Of a DNA stretch of 64,000 nt, positions 46,660 through 58,690 are shown in pieces. The DNA is taken from the NCBI GenBank assembly GCA_008973525.1, contig WACJ01000073.1, positions 868,001 to 932,000 on the forward strand, written 5' to 3'. A program made the translations under genes and the position numbers. Position 1 is the stretch's first letter. Each line of letters opens with the position of its first letter. Source of the DNA: Stenopsyche tienmushanensis. Taxonomy: Eukaryota; Arthropoda; Insecta; Trichoptera; Stenopsychidae. The notes below the pieces were generated by a model. That model was not told the DNA's origin, searched no databases, and saw only the letters and a list, made by a program, of their open reading frames with translations.

Positions 46660-48433
46660 GATTTTCTATACATAGTACATTTAGGAAGAATATTCTGATC
46701 GGAGTGGTGGTATTCTCAGTGGATCTGAATTGGAAGATGTTATAAATACTTTGATAAATACTAAAATACTTCCAAAAATTGTTGAAAAATAAAAAAATCC
46801 AGAGTTATGTTATTGGAAAATACACTTGAACCATCAATGTATCATGTTAAAAAATCGCATAAATATATACTAAATGATTTGGAAGAAAACTTATTTATAA
46901 TTCCAGAAAAATGCTTAATTTTTTAGATTATGTTAAGGAGATCACAAAAATAGTTCTTAAATTTAAGAATATTACTACTAATGTATATTGAGAATTAAGC
47001 TTTTCTAATGACAATATCATTGGGAATAGAGAAATTCCAAGCGTATATATCATAAATGTCACAATCAAAAACATAGAAGAACTTTTTTCGTACTATTTAG
47101 AATCAGATTACCACAGAACTTATTTAAATAAAACGATCATAAATGTTAAGAAATCTGTTATTTATCCTTATTCCATACAAGCTTTAAATTTGATATTATG
47201 CAAATTATAGATTGTGTAAGACGGTTTTTATATTGACCAAAAAATAATGATAATGATATTGATAAGTTATACATTTTTCAGCTTTCCCACGGAAACAAAA
47301 ATGCATTTTTAAACAACATTTTATTGTAAGCTCGAAGATTATTTTATTTGGGTTTACGATCAATACTATCTTTGGATATTACATTGATTTAGCGCTCCTT
47401 ATATAAATATCTTGGGTTTAAATCTACAGGAGATGTATTTATTGACCATATTTTTTAAAACATGATAACCAGACTTAAGCGGTTCGCAATGGTCCCTTAG
47501 AAGAGACTATAAAAAGCCTGTAAATAAAGTGTCTTTTACATATAATTTTGGGGAACTAATGCTTTTTTAAGTCGAAATATATTCGTATTACACTTTGAAT
47601 CAATTTTTCTCTTAATATTTAATTTAAATAAATAAATTAAATCCGTTCTTAGATTTACAAAACTTATTGTCATTTTTAAACGCTTTAGTGCGGTTGTTCA
47701 ATCTAACTAATCGCCTTACAAAATGTTTGAATGATGTTTGCTTTCGCTTATGAGAGCGGCTTATTGACTACATTTGGTCATTCGAACATATGGTCCAAGG
47801 TAATGCTGTTTTATAGAATTCAATGAAATTCTAAATGAACGCTTTCCAAGAAGTACAGAATAGACAATCTTATAAATTGGATAAGATCTGTTCGAATCTT
47901 CTCTTCTGGCATGCATAATCGGGGGTCGAACGAGGTGCTCCGATCAAAATTAGCCTTCGTGTTAGATAAGCCGCAATAATTATGTGATTCTGTCAAAATG
48001 CCTAAAAATGAGCGGCAAAGGATCCATTAGTGGATTCGAGCCGTTGCCTGTAGGGCGTGGCAGGGTTAACATTAAAAATCTTCAATGAAACAGGAAGGCG
48101 GGGCTTTAATTCATCTCCCGGGGTCTTGTTAGTAAACATATACAATTTGTAAGCTATCTTGAACACATATCATATTTGTAGCCTTCTACGAAATATTACG
48201 TTGATATTCAAAGTTTTTTTGGTCGATTTAAAATGAATAAAATTTGAGATTGGACTTTAATGAGTCGAGAAATATTGGGCGATATTTCTCATAACTTTAG
48301 TTCAAATTCATATATTATTTAACTCATTAAAAGTGATTTATTTATTGCAGAAGATGTTGATTTTAGACGAGTGGATTGCGAAATTGTGATTATTATGCAT
48401 CCGTTATTTTCATACGAAATGTCCGAAATGTTA
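46660..48433. other. AT-rich intergenic stretch
   Basis: No recognised gene or repeat. Around 47900-48130 the composition is GC-richer without an ORF. Confidence 0.4.
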
Positions 48434-49002
48434 GATTGGAAACTATGAAACGGGCGTTAGGGCTAGTCTGTAACGTGTGCTCGATATTTTTGTTCATAAA
48501 TTTTAAAGTATTCTTCTTACTAATTTCGTTAATTTTTTTCATGTTTGTATCCAATTTTTATTCGAAACCAGATGGAAACAAAACGCGATTTACATCAACT
48601 CTTCTTGTACGAGTTCAAATTGAATCATTGCGTAGCTCAAGCTTCGAGAAACATTAATCACGCATTTGGAGATGGATCCATTACCACTAAGAACTAGCCA
48701 TACGGTTGTATTAAAACATCTGCGTACAATAAATAAAGTAAATAACTTGGAATGATATGTGCCGCACGAATTGACGCATCTGCAGATGATCGTTCGCAAG
48801 AGCAAGTGTGCATCGTTGTTGTTTCGCAACACACGATTGCCTGTTTTTATACCAAATTTGATATGAAAAGTGTTTGTTATTTATGTGTGTTGATGTTTAC
48901 TATATCAGATTCATATTCAGAAGTTTTTTTTTAATTGAATATAATAAATAATATGCGTTTCGTTTTCATTTTTATTCAACGCCCGTTTCATAGTTTCCAA
49001 TC
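48434..49002. mobile_element. unclassified element with 25-bp perfect inverted ends
   Basis: The left arm begins GATTGGAAACTATGAAACGG (48434-48458) and its exact reverse complement is at 48978-49002; total 569 bp. Such ends suggest a non-autonomous DNA transposon, but no clear target duplication flanks it. The interior holds overlapping frames, including a hydrophobic plus-strand one (48376-48657) containing FFLLISLIFFMFVSNFYSK, whose ATG lies in the left arm. No transposase motif. Confidence 0.5.
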
Positions 49003-50679
49003 CAATAAAAGCATTCTTCGACTTATTTAAGCTTTCCTATTAAGTAAATCGATTAGAATTACTTGGATTTGAACTTAATTCAATATAACATTGAGTAAAT
49101 TTGAAGTTATTCTAACAAAAACTTTATTATTTTTAAATTGGGAAGTTCATCAATTAAGATCTCTTCTATCATATCTGTAGGATGTTTAGTTAATACATTA
49201 AATGATATATATTGCAAATATAATTATGTTTAAAGACAGTCATTTATTTTAATATTTTGAATAACATAGAATTGAATACGAAGACTTCAAAAAGTGAGAA
49301 TAACATCGAAACAGACATATGATTGCGGAAACTTCATCGCAAAACATCATCCATCTCTTATGTTGATCTATGGCTCTGAAGACCTGTTGGGAGTAAATTA
49401 AATAGTCGTTGAAATAATTGCTTCACTGCCAATTCCATGGTATTCAAAGATAATTGTTATTTCCTGGATATGAGAAAAATATCAGCATTTCCAAGCACAT
49501 TTAACTTGGAAAATTCATTGTGGGCATTAAGAAGATATTTGACATAAAAGGGTAATACTTAAACTAGCACAATTTTGGATGATTAATGATAATTGATCTA
49601 TAAGAATGTTATTAAAAATATCAATAACAATATTCTCACAGAGTTTGAGAAATACTTATTTTCAAATTTACCGTCGATCAGAACTATCTTCAAAGAGACC
49701 TCTGCGACAATCTATGCAGACACCATCATCATCCTATCCAGAATACTCACGACCTTAATTAGGGTCGCGACCTTGAAATTAGAAGTCAGTGCTGTGAGGT
49801 GTTACTCATATAATTTAGGTATGAAAATGCCATGAGCCGTACAAAGTCTTACTCGACGCCTGAAGCCGATGAATCTCAAACTTAGATCACATTTTCGTCC
49901 AATCCATTAAGAAAGCTTGAGAGCCATCGTGGACGAGCTCGAAGATGGAGTGTTCTAAATTAAGTCGGTGTCAAAATTTAAATCGAACATTTGAAAAGTT
50001 CGAACCAATTTGAGTTCCTCTTTTTATTCAATTAACCGAAGCCTGCATTTAGCACGCGAGGCCCTACATTTTTTGTTCGGGCGGGGCGGCTAAAAATTAA
50101 AAATAATTGGCTGTTTATTTTTTTTATTACGGGGATAAATTTATTACAATATTTAGATTTATTTGACGCATCAATCTCCTTGATCCTTAATTGAATTTGG
50201 GCCATCGTGGATGTGTGCATAATATTGAAGGATGTATGGGAATTAATTTTCATTGATATGTATAATTTATGAACGATCACTTAAATGCAGCCTAGATACG
50301 TAATTGTGTTTGAACTAATACTCCCAAGTTGTTAAACAGCGATTTCAATTATAGGCAATTTAATGGACTTGGAAACCGCAAAACATTATATTGCAACATC
50401 AGTTGAGGCAATGTGTTATAATAGGCAGCCAACTGCTTTTAAATATAATAATATTTAGTATATTTTTTAAATTAAAACCCAAAAATTATGTACGTACAGC
50501 AACTTTCTTGGAAATTATTCGGGAATGGGAAAGATCTCTGATATGGATGAAATCCGAAACCGAGTGCAAAAATATACGAATTTCTTCGAAACTGTCGACC
50601 GATTTCTTTTGTCGCATACTAAAAAAACATATTCTTATCTTTTTAAGATTTAAAAATGGCAAAATCTTATGGATAGGTG
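49003..50679. other. intergenic stretch
   Basis: About 49650-49930 is GC-richer with an 80-codon plus-strand frame and no recognised domain. Nothing else stands out. Confidence 0.4.
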
Positions 50680-50724
50680 GAAAAAAGTATGATATAAAAG
50701 AACCTTTTATATCATACTTTTTTC
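50680..50724. repeat. perfect 21-bp hairpin with 3-base loop
   Basis: GAAAAAAGTATGATATAAAA plus G (50680-50700), loop AAC, then the exact reverse complement (50704-50724). Perfect arms with a minimal loop; too short-looped for a microRNA precursor. Confidence 0.75.
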
Positions 50725-50774
50725 TGCGGTAGGAGCTATAACGATATCCTAATTAATTTAGAAGGTTTTTATTT

Positions 50775-51490
50775 ATTTTTTGTATGCACTCTTTTTGTGC
50801 GATTTCGAAGTTATGCGGTTTTTTTAAAACAATTTTTTCTTTTTTAAAATTTCATAAAGAGTGCGTATCGAAATATTTTGGATAAAATAGGAAATAAATC
50901 ATCAACACTAACCGAAATTTAGGAAACACCCTTTATTCATGTTTAAATTTTTGAAAAAAATTGATTCCATTTTTTTAAATTTTTCTAATGTTTCGACTTT
51001 TAAAAATACATTATGCAAAAGATTTTCCAAAAATCCAACTACTTACGGAGTTATAGCTATTTTAGTGACGCGGACACTCATATCATAATGAAATCTTTTA
51101 ACGCGTTTTTTTCGAAACTTTTTTTTTTAACACGGTTGACATCATATCTCAAGTTTTAATTAATTAATTTACTTCACACTGGGTACAAATCTTTTCTATG
51201 AACCCTCTATTATTACTATCAGATTTATGTCAAAAAATTTTTTTAACTGTTTAAAAAAATAAAACTGTGACAAAATAAGGCCTAAAACGGATTTGACTGA
51301 ATTTTTTTTATACAGTTTTGTGATTTTTTTTGGTCAGGGAATCTAGTGACATATTTGCTAATTATGAATTATATTGTTGGAAAGAGTAAATCTACACCTG
51401 TTTTTTTATTAACTTTTTTTATGCGATTTTGGATATATTTTATATAGCTGTTTCAAAGTTATGCGGTTTTTAAAATCTCTAGACTAGAAT
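50775..51490 (-). repeat. AT-R dispersed repeat, copy 2 (inverted)
   Basis: Reverse complement of 10616-11130 with an extra internal segment (roughly 51100-51300 is poorly matched). Blocks seen: TTTCGAAGTTATGCGGTTTT at the left, GATAAAATAGGAAATAAATC, TACGGAGTTATAGCTATTTT, GCTAATTATGAATTATATTG and CAAAGTTATGCGGTTTTTAA at the right end. The family thus has GTTATGCGG-type sequence at both ends. Confidence 0.75.
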
Positions 51491-53577
51491 ATCCCATCGA
51501 TTTTGGACGAATGAAAATTACATCAATCACTTGGAGCAGCGAGTGTCCTCGAAGAAATGTATACCTATCAAGATCAAACAATAAGCATGGGTTTGTCCAA
51601 TAAAAAAATTAAATATTCTTGAACGATCAAAAAATGGATGTTATAATTGAGACGAATGAAATCTTTGATGATTAGTTCCATGAAAAATGTATTAATATGT
51701 ATCTCTGTATGTCTAAAGTGAATGCTACTGTATCGTAGAGTGAGTAATGACTGGCCGTATCTGACACCAGTGTAACGTGTAGGACAGGCAAGCCGCGGGA
51801 AGAATGGATCTTCCCGCGATCAAGGTCATCAGCTTCCCACCTCCTGTGCGTCACCATCGAATGGGCAACACAATAAGAGGTTCAACCAGTTTAAATATAA
51901 CATTTAGTCCATTCTATATACATTCATATTGAAATATTGACTGGGAAAATCAAGCCAACTATTTTTTGAAATGATAGATACTTTTTGCAGATGAAATCAA
52001 TGCTTTAAAAGACACACAATAAATCCTTTGTGCGAAATCATTCAAAGAGATCAAAACGAGTAAAGATCTCAAAATGTAACGTCTTTGAAAACGATCGAAG
52101 AAGTTCATCGTGAATGTGTTAAAAACCCATATATAATTAATTGGGCCTAGAACGCTTGAATAATTTAAGCTTTTATGTACAAATTTAATATGTTTTATTC
52201 ATGGAGCTTATCTTAAAAGAAATTCGCCGAAAGTCGCCAAATCGAATAAATGTTTTTTTATGACGGCACGTTCATTCCTTCACGTGCCATCTTACGATGT
52301 GCAGAAATCTGAGACATTCCTGGAGATGGATGCAGATCTCCAGGTATTTATTCGCATCCTACTCTCCTTGTTCATGAATGTCATGAATATTTTTATCGAG
52401 ACAGCTCTTGTACTACTTCAGCAGCTTGCTGTTTTCTTACCATTTACATGAGATTATCTTCGGATAACTTCTTTCGTATGCGAGCGACGACTTCTTTACG
52501 TCGTGCGTGCGGCTGAAGCCCGCCTGAATTATATTTTCAGCAAGATCTAATAGCGATTAGCACGTGCTGTGTTATGGTGTTAGAAAAGTACTCAAATAAT
52601 TAAGAATAAATTACTTCTTTGTGCAGCGTATAAAGATCATAAATTCATCGCGATCTCTAGATCGGTAGCGCTACTGACAGACGGATTTACAAGCTAAATT
52701 ATGCTTTTTATGACGTTTAATAGTGTAATTCAGGCAAAAACTGGATTTGGTATAATTATGAATCTAACAATAGATTGTTGCAGTTGTAATTTGAATAGAA
52801 GTCGTAAAAAACTATATAATTGACATTAGTTCGAGTTTATTGTGTTTATGAAATTGGTATTGTTTGAAATCAACAAAGAAATTATTCGGGCATTAAAAGG
52901 ATGATTCGTATCAAATTCACGATCTAGGATTGGGGTTAAAAATATATGGTTGGGGATGATTGCATTAAATAGCAGCAATTAGTTGTGGTTAAAAGTCAAG
53001 AAATAAACGATTAATTGTCATTAAAAGCCACTTAAGGATATTCATATAAATATGGAAAATGATTTAAGACTCAAAGATATAATAGAATATGATGTTGTGC
53101 AATTATAAATGGCTTAATATATGAAAATAGTTCATGATCTACTCCAAAGCGTTTTAATTTTCATGGTCTAATGATCTAAAAACTTTTTGAAATTGTTCAT
53201 ATGTGCATTTTAATAAGTAACATGGAGAATAAAATCTTAAATATGAAAAGCAGAAAAATTAAACAGTTCGAAGCCCTAGAAAAGACTAATGACGCAAATT
53301 GACGTAGAAATATAATTTTTGTTTATTTTTGAGATTTTATTAAACAAATTATATATAACTTTGAATTTTTCTTAAAGCTATTATATCAATATACTAAAAC
53401 CCTCATTGATCAGCGCAATTTAGCAATGTATCAACATAATTCAGCGCCGTTTTATGAATAATGTATCTTCACTTGTAGTGTCACTCTCATTTTTTTCCTC
53501 TTATCGGTCAATGTGCTAAACAATCTGTATATAAATTAATTTAAAAACTTTCTTGAATACACGCCCAATAACTCACC
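51491..53577. other. intergenic stretch with a faint GC-R repeat copy
   Basis: 51797-51875 has CGGGAAGAATGGATC, GATCAAGGTCATC and CTCCTGTGCGTCACCATCG, a degraded match to the GC-R body. A GC-richer patch at about 52260-52560 has an ORF of 63 codons with no domain. Otherwise AT-rich. Confidence 0.4.
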
Positions 53578-53648
53578 AAAGTTTCATCGAAATCAGAATA
53601 ACGGTATAGAAATGTATAGGCCACAAACAAACAAACATTTTTACATGG
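53578..53648 (-). repeat. 5'-end-like repeat (Helitron-type style), inverted copy
   Basis: On the minus strand: AAAAATGTTTGTTTGTTTGT, CTATACCGTTATTCTGATTT, CGATGAAACTTTGGTGAG. Resembles the two direct copies at 56.7-56.9 kb (TAAAAATTAATGTTTGTTTG ... ATACCGTTCATTCGATTGCG ... ATAAAACTTT). Such starts are common in insect Helitrons, but the class is a guess. Confidence 0.4.
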
Positions 53649-55564
53649 ATTATTTTCAATCGCCGTTTTTTAACTAGTAATTCTAAAATAATTATTAAGA
53701 ATATTATAAAGTCTCGAAATTGAATAAGAGTGTATATTTTATGATCTTTAAAATTAATTTTAAATATGCTTTGCATGTATATTTCTGGACATTATTGAGC
53801 AGATATTTTAAAACTAAATCAAATAATTAATATATAAAATTCCCTTTTATATTTTTGTAAAATAATAATCCAAAGGCAATAAGATTTGATAGAGCGATTA
53901 AACGATTAAGCGATGAAAAATGCAGAATATCTGATTAGCGTCAAAAATATTTAAGATCTTCAAACGTGCTATATATAAGGCGAAAAGCATACTTCGAGTG
54001 GAAGCTTCAAGATTACTCTTTGATGGTCAATTTTCTCGTATCAATTTTCATGTTATCATAACACTTTGACTTAACGATTACGATAGTTGTACAAAACTAT
54101 CTCTTTTGGAACAAATCATACACCATTATGTCTAACACAGCACGAGTAGATTGTGGTGTGTTTAGCGTCGTTCTTCGGTTGCATGTATTCAGAGGCAGAT
54201 GAACTCAATTCGATTGGCTTAATATTGGAGTGATCAATTTAAATTTGCGATATATTTGAATGGCTATAAATATTTAATATTGGAATTATTGAGAGCGGTT
54301 CGATCCAGTTTTTATCTAGATCGTCGACTACGGTTACACCAGTCCAGGAAAATAGAGTGGGCGCGATGGAAGATATCGAGGTTTTATGAAGGTATCCTGA
54401 GGAGACTTGGTTCTCTCTTTGATCCATTATCAGATTTACAGCCGGCGGCTTGTTCGACATGCGAAAATGAGGATTGGCTACTGAGAATTCAATACGGTTT
54501 GTCACGATAATGCTGAAAATGCTCGCCATGAATTGCATTACGGCTCCACTGAAGGCATGTAATGTAATGCATAATTAAAATATGAACTTCGTCTAGGGAT
54601 TCACGCACGTATGCTAAGTGATGATGTTCTTATTTATACTTCTTTTGGATGATAAATCATACAAAAGATGAATAAATGCGTGAAAGGCTTTTACGGTATA
54701 CCATGACGGTAAAAGATGAGTATCAACTTTTATTTTCATGTCATGAATGCAACGTGAACGCTGCATCTCATCTGCGCCGTTGAAGATTTCATATGTTGAG
54801 ATGCAGGAAGTACTTTGCAAGATATACGATACACACTGAAGATCGCTTGAAATGTGTTCTGCCATATATTGCTCATGTGATCCAGGAAGCAGAATTATAC
54901 GCTGGATGATCATGGAAAAACACAAGAGCTCCATTTAGTTGAGGAATGTGCAAATTCGCCATGTTAAGAGATCGAACGTGCGAAATGCGTGAGGTGTAAA
55001 GTCACAGCTTCGATTAGAACACAGTATGAATATGCAGATTCTGAATATATAGATTTAATTTAAATAATTTTGAACAACCCCGAGCGAATACAATTGAACT
55101 ACGTGTATATTTTAATACAGAACATTAGAAGACGTTGTCTACGTCTATCAAAAACCTATCATATCATATGATCCAAACGAACGTAATATACAGATAAAAC
55201 TCATCGGTTTCGCTGATGGTTGCCATCTAAAGTGAGTTGGAAAGTGAATGTTGAATTCATTACCGAGGATATAAAACCGAATTGGCTTTCGAAGAGCATA
55301 AAACTGATATTTAAAACCTGTTTAACCGCAAAAAAGATATTATGTATTTGATGGCACTGCCAGGACATAATTTATTACGAAAGTAAAACTCAGACAGATA
55401 ATGCGTAAATCGCTGTGATGGACTTTTATGATGAAATTAACAGAAAAGGGTTTATAAATCGATTTAAATTTCGCTGTAAGGAAATTCAAAAATGCAATGC
55501 ATAAATATGCTAAAATTTTAAGAATTTATAACAATGAGATAGATTTGATTCATTGACTTCTCAC
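53649..55564. other. intergenic stretch
   Basis: 54239-54540 is open on both strands (84 and 99 codons) and 54614-54934 has a 106-codon minus-strand frame; none shows a recognisable domain or splice context. Composition is GC-richer than usual here, so these may be conserved non-coding DNA. Confidence 0.35.
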
Positions 55565-56425
55565 TGTCCAGGTGTTACCGGGTTGGTTTTAAACTCCACA
55601 ACCATAAAATCCCAGGGGGAGGGGAACCAATGCTACACCCGTGGGCAACGGTTGAACCTCTGGGGTAATTATGTGAAGTAGAGGTGTGCGAAAGTAGCCT
55701 CGTCGGTTTGCTCATCAAACGCTGCTGGGGTAGCCCAGCTAACATGGCCACCCTGTGCTGCGTACCCATAAAGGGTTGTGTGGAACTGCTGATTACAGAA
55801 GTTGATGGAGTCTGTGTCAAAGGCATCACCACTATCCTCAACAGCCTAGTGCATACAGAGGAGAAGGCTTTAGTCTCCGTGGCTAGGGACTATAAATAAC
55901 CGAACCGATACGAGTACCATGGGGAAGGAGTAGCCTCTGCAGTTCGTCATCCTCTTTCAAACTGAGGTTGAACTCGTGATGGTCAGCGGTAGTGGTTTCA
56001 TTGCGTTTTAGCATAACCTCTTCCTTCCTCCTTCATCGCACCTTCGGGTGCACATAGTGTGAAATCCGTCTTCCTAAGGGAACTTCGCCTCTTTTGAAGG
56101 GCGAGGAGTGAAAGGGATGGGCGTTTGGAAGCTCTGCGCCTAACATTTTTCGGGGGACCAAAGAGTAGTGAAAGATACTCCTCCAAAGGATTTAGCCGAA
56201 GACGGTGAGTAAGGAGGGCTCGCGTGCCGTGTCTGGAAAATGCCTAACGGTTGGGCTGGGCATGACAAGGGGAGGACAGGGAGGGTATTTTAGTGGATAT
56301 ATGGTGCACCGGAATCCTACACTACTGCCGGGTACGGGTTCGGCAGTGTTGTTTATAAAAAAAATTACTCGTTTTGCAAAAAAAAATTCTGAGAGCACTC
56401 AGAACAGACCACACAGCAACGCGGG
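55565..56425 (+). mobile_element. GC-rich block ending in an R1-like LINE 3' tail
   Basis: Sharp GC-rich island in AT-rich DNA. Its end has ATTTTAGTGGATATATGG, GGAATCCTACACTACTGCCG, the hairpin CTGCC..GGCAG and GTGTTGT followed by A-runs, the same order as the tails at 8.65 and 28.42 kb. The upstream 700 bp would be a long 3' UTR; a 71-codon frame (55684-55899) begins MCESSLVGLLIKRCWGSPAN but matches nothing I know. No CHHC motif is seen. The GC-richness continues to about 56600. Confidence 0.5.
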
Positions 56426-56693
56426 GAGGGTATAAACTCTGTCATCAACAGTGCAAAATACCATTAAGTTGCTGTCTTTCCGATCTCAACTTCTCCCCCT
56501 CTCCAAAAAGATTGATCATCGCATCACCGATTCGAGCACACGGGCGTCATCTGGGTGAGCCGAAACAGGAGCCCTATTGTACAAATTCTTAGAGAGTCCC
56601 TTGTCGTTTAACGTCACTATAGTTTATCAACTTCATAGTTAAACATGGATTTAAATAAAAATCTTCCAATGATCTAATCAAAATAATAAGTTA
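56426..56693. other. right flank of the GC-rich block
   Basis: Continues GC-rich to about 56600, then AT-rich. May belong to the same element; no motif recognised. Confidence 0.3.
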
Positions 56694-56888
56694 TCTAATA
56701 TATAAAAAAGAAATGGGTTTTGTTCGTTCGAAATGCGCTGCCATACTGTTCATTGGATTGCGATAAAACTTCATCTACTTATTGTCAAAAATTCTGCGAG
56801 TAACATAGTCTAATATATAAAAATTAATGTTTGTTTGTCCGTATTTAATGTGATGCCATACCGTTCATTCGATTGCGATAAAACTTTG
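56694..56888 (+). repeat. tandem pair of 5'-end-like repeats
   Basis: Two direct copies (56694-56772 and 56809-56888), each beginning TCTAATATATAAAAA and ending near CATTCGATTGCGATAAAACT (first copy with one change). A third, inverted copy is at 53.6 kb. TC at the start fits a Helitron 5' end; no CTRR end or Rep/Hel gene is visible. Confidence 0.5.
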
Positions 56889-57002
56889 CCAACTTAAAGA
56901 TCAGTAGAAGATCTTCTCTGTCTGGGGTAATTCGGAACAGACAGTTTGTTGTCTATCATCTGTCCAGGCCTTCACCCGTTATATTTTTCATTTCGGTTTT
57001 CA

Positions 57003-57065
57003 CTCCGGTTCGGTTCCAAAGAATTATATAGGTTCAGTTTCGGCAAAAATAACAGTTTTATTCCG
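57003..57065 (+). repeat. GGTTC-rich dispersed repeat, copy 2
   Basis: CACTCCGGTTCGGTTCCAAA, TTATATAGGTTCAGTTTCGG parallel the copy at 35.75 kb. Confidence 0.4.
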
Positions 57066-58344
57066 GTTTCAGTTCAGTCTTGATCTTCAATTCGTATTTA
57101 ATAAAAACCTCTAATTTAAAAACGGTAATATATTTCAGATGCATATTATCTTAACATCATCGTTAAATCACTTCCAAAGAATTGCTGCTGTTGAGTATCA
57201 AGGACCGAAGTATTAATGCAAATATAATTTTGTTCCAAATTATTTGCATTGGGCTTTCTTCTGAATTCCGAAATATTTCGCAGAACAAATGATTTTTTTC
57301 TGCAAGTAATTTTTATAATCAACAGCACAGGCAAACATTTGTCGGTAGCCTCGCATAAAGTTCTCAGAAGGAAAAGCACCATAATGGGATCATTACACAA
57401 TTACACATATATGAACATATAATTCAGTTTGTAATTTGGTGCCTTTGATCCTGAAATTACTCTCGCTTTCGCCTCGACATGTCCACATTTTTTCTCTCTT
57501 ATTTAATCAGAAATAATTCGAAGTAAATTAAGATTTATTAAGGAAGAGTCCTCAAGATGATAGCGGCGGTTATCTGCAAATCTCAATTAAAATAAGTGTG
57601 ATGAATTACGATATGAGCCATAATTAAAGTTCGGCATCACGCTACGACTAGCGTGACGAGATTCGAGTCTAAATTGTTACAAATTAGCAATACTAATTTT
57701 TATTAACGAAAAAAATGGCATTCGAAAAAAGAGTTTTATGATAAAGAGGATGTCAGTCGGTCAAAGCGACCGAAAGAAGTTATCGCGAAGGCGATCGTAA
57801 AAAATCTGGATTTCGGCTTTTGTTCTCATAACGTCCCGGACGTGGTTGTAAATGATGATGTTTTGTGTACGCGACTTAGACACAATCGGGCTGTTGAGTT
57901 GAATTTAAATTTATAAATGACTGGAGAACTCAAAATACATCAACAATCAAACATATGCATACAATTTATCATCATTACTCTGAATTTGTAAGCTTAAAGC
58001 CCTTTGGAAGGCTTATATCTTCTTGCGACACCGTGTGAATATTTCGAGCGTATTTTACAAAACCAACTATTTCTATATTCAACTAAATATGCGAAATTGA
58101 ATTGATGGGGGATTACTTTGATGATAAATTTGCTATAAATAAAGCAGTAAATTGCATCTTCTTCAATGTTATTCCAATGTTAAATGCCGATTTTCCAGGA
58201 GCATATTTTCTGGATGTATTGGAATTAATGCTAATATCATAATGTTAGCAATTTTAAGCATAAGATAAATGAATAAGTAATTTTAAGCTAGAAATCGTTT
58301 ATAAATATGTAAAAATTTGATTAACAGTCCATTGCAAAGAGGCT
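57066..58344. other. AT-rich intergenic stretch
   Basis: No recognised gene or repeat. A short GC-richer patch is at 57640-57880. Confidence 0.4.
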
Positions 58345-58690
58345 TGAATTATAAGGGTATCGAAAAGTCTTTGCCGATTGTTTAAACGGTGAAAAGATTT
58401 TTTTTGAAGGAGTGACAAAGGAGTGACAAAATCTTACAAAGCATAATCTCCTTCTTTACTACCTACAAATTCCCACAAATTTCCGAGTTTTTCAATTCCT
58501 TTTTTAAAAAAATATTCTGGTTTTGAGTCAAAATATGTACAAATATGATTTTTTTTCTTATACATTTTTTAGACATTCTCATGCCTTAGATCAAAAAATA
58601 TGATAATTCGTCAAAACTAGATCTGGTGAAGTTCTTCCCATTTTAATTCCATGATTTTTTCAGACGTCTTTTTCGCCTTATTATGATTTT
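58345..58690 (-). pseudogene. mariner fragment
   Basis: The minus strand near 58680-58620 reads KAKKTSEKIMELKWEEL, nearly the same as KAKKTSEKIKELKWEEL in the mariner at 33.8 kb; the DNA TTTTCAGACGTCTTTTTCGC is identical in both. The rest (to about 58345) is unrecognisable, so the left boundary is a guess. Confidence 0.5.

Noticed and set aside
46690..47250. possible decayed coding stretch in AT-rich DNA
   Set aside because: Many stops, no ordered motif from any known family.
50680..50724. microRNA precursor
   Set aside because: Three-base loop and perfect short stem do not fit Drosha/Dicer substrates; kept as a hairpin only.
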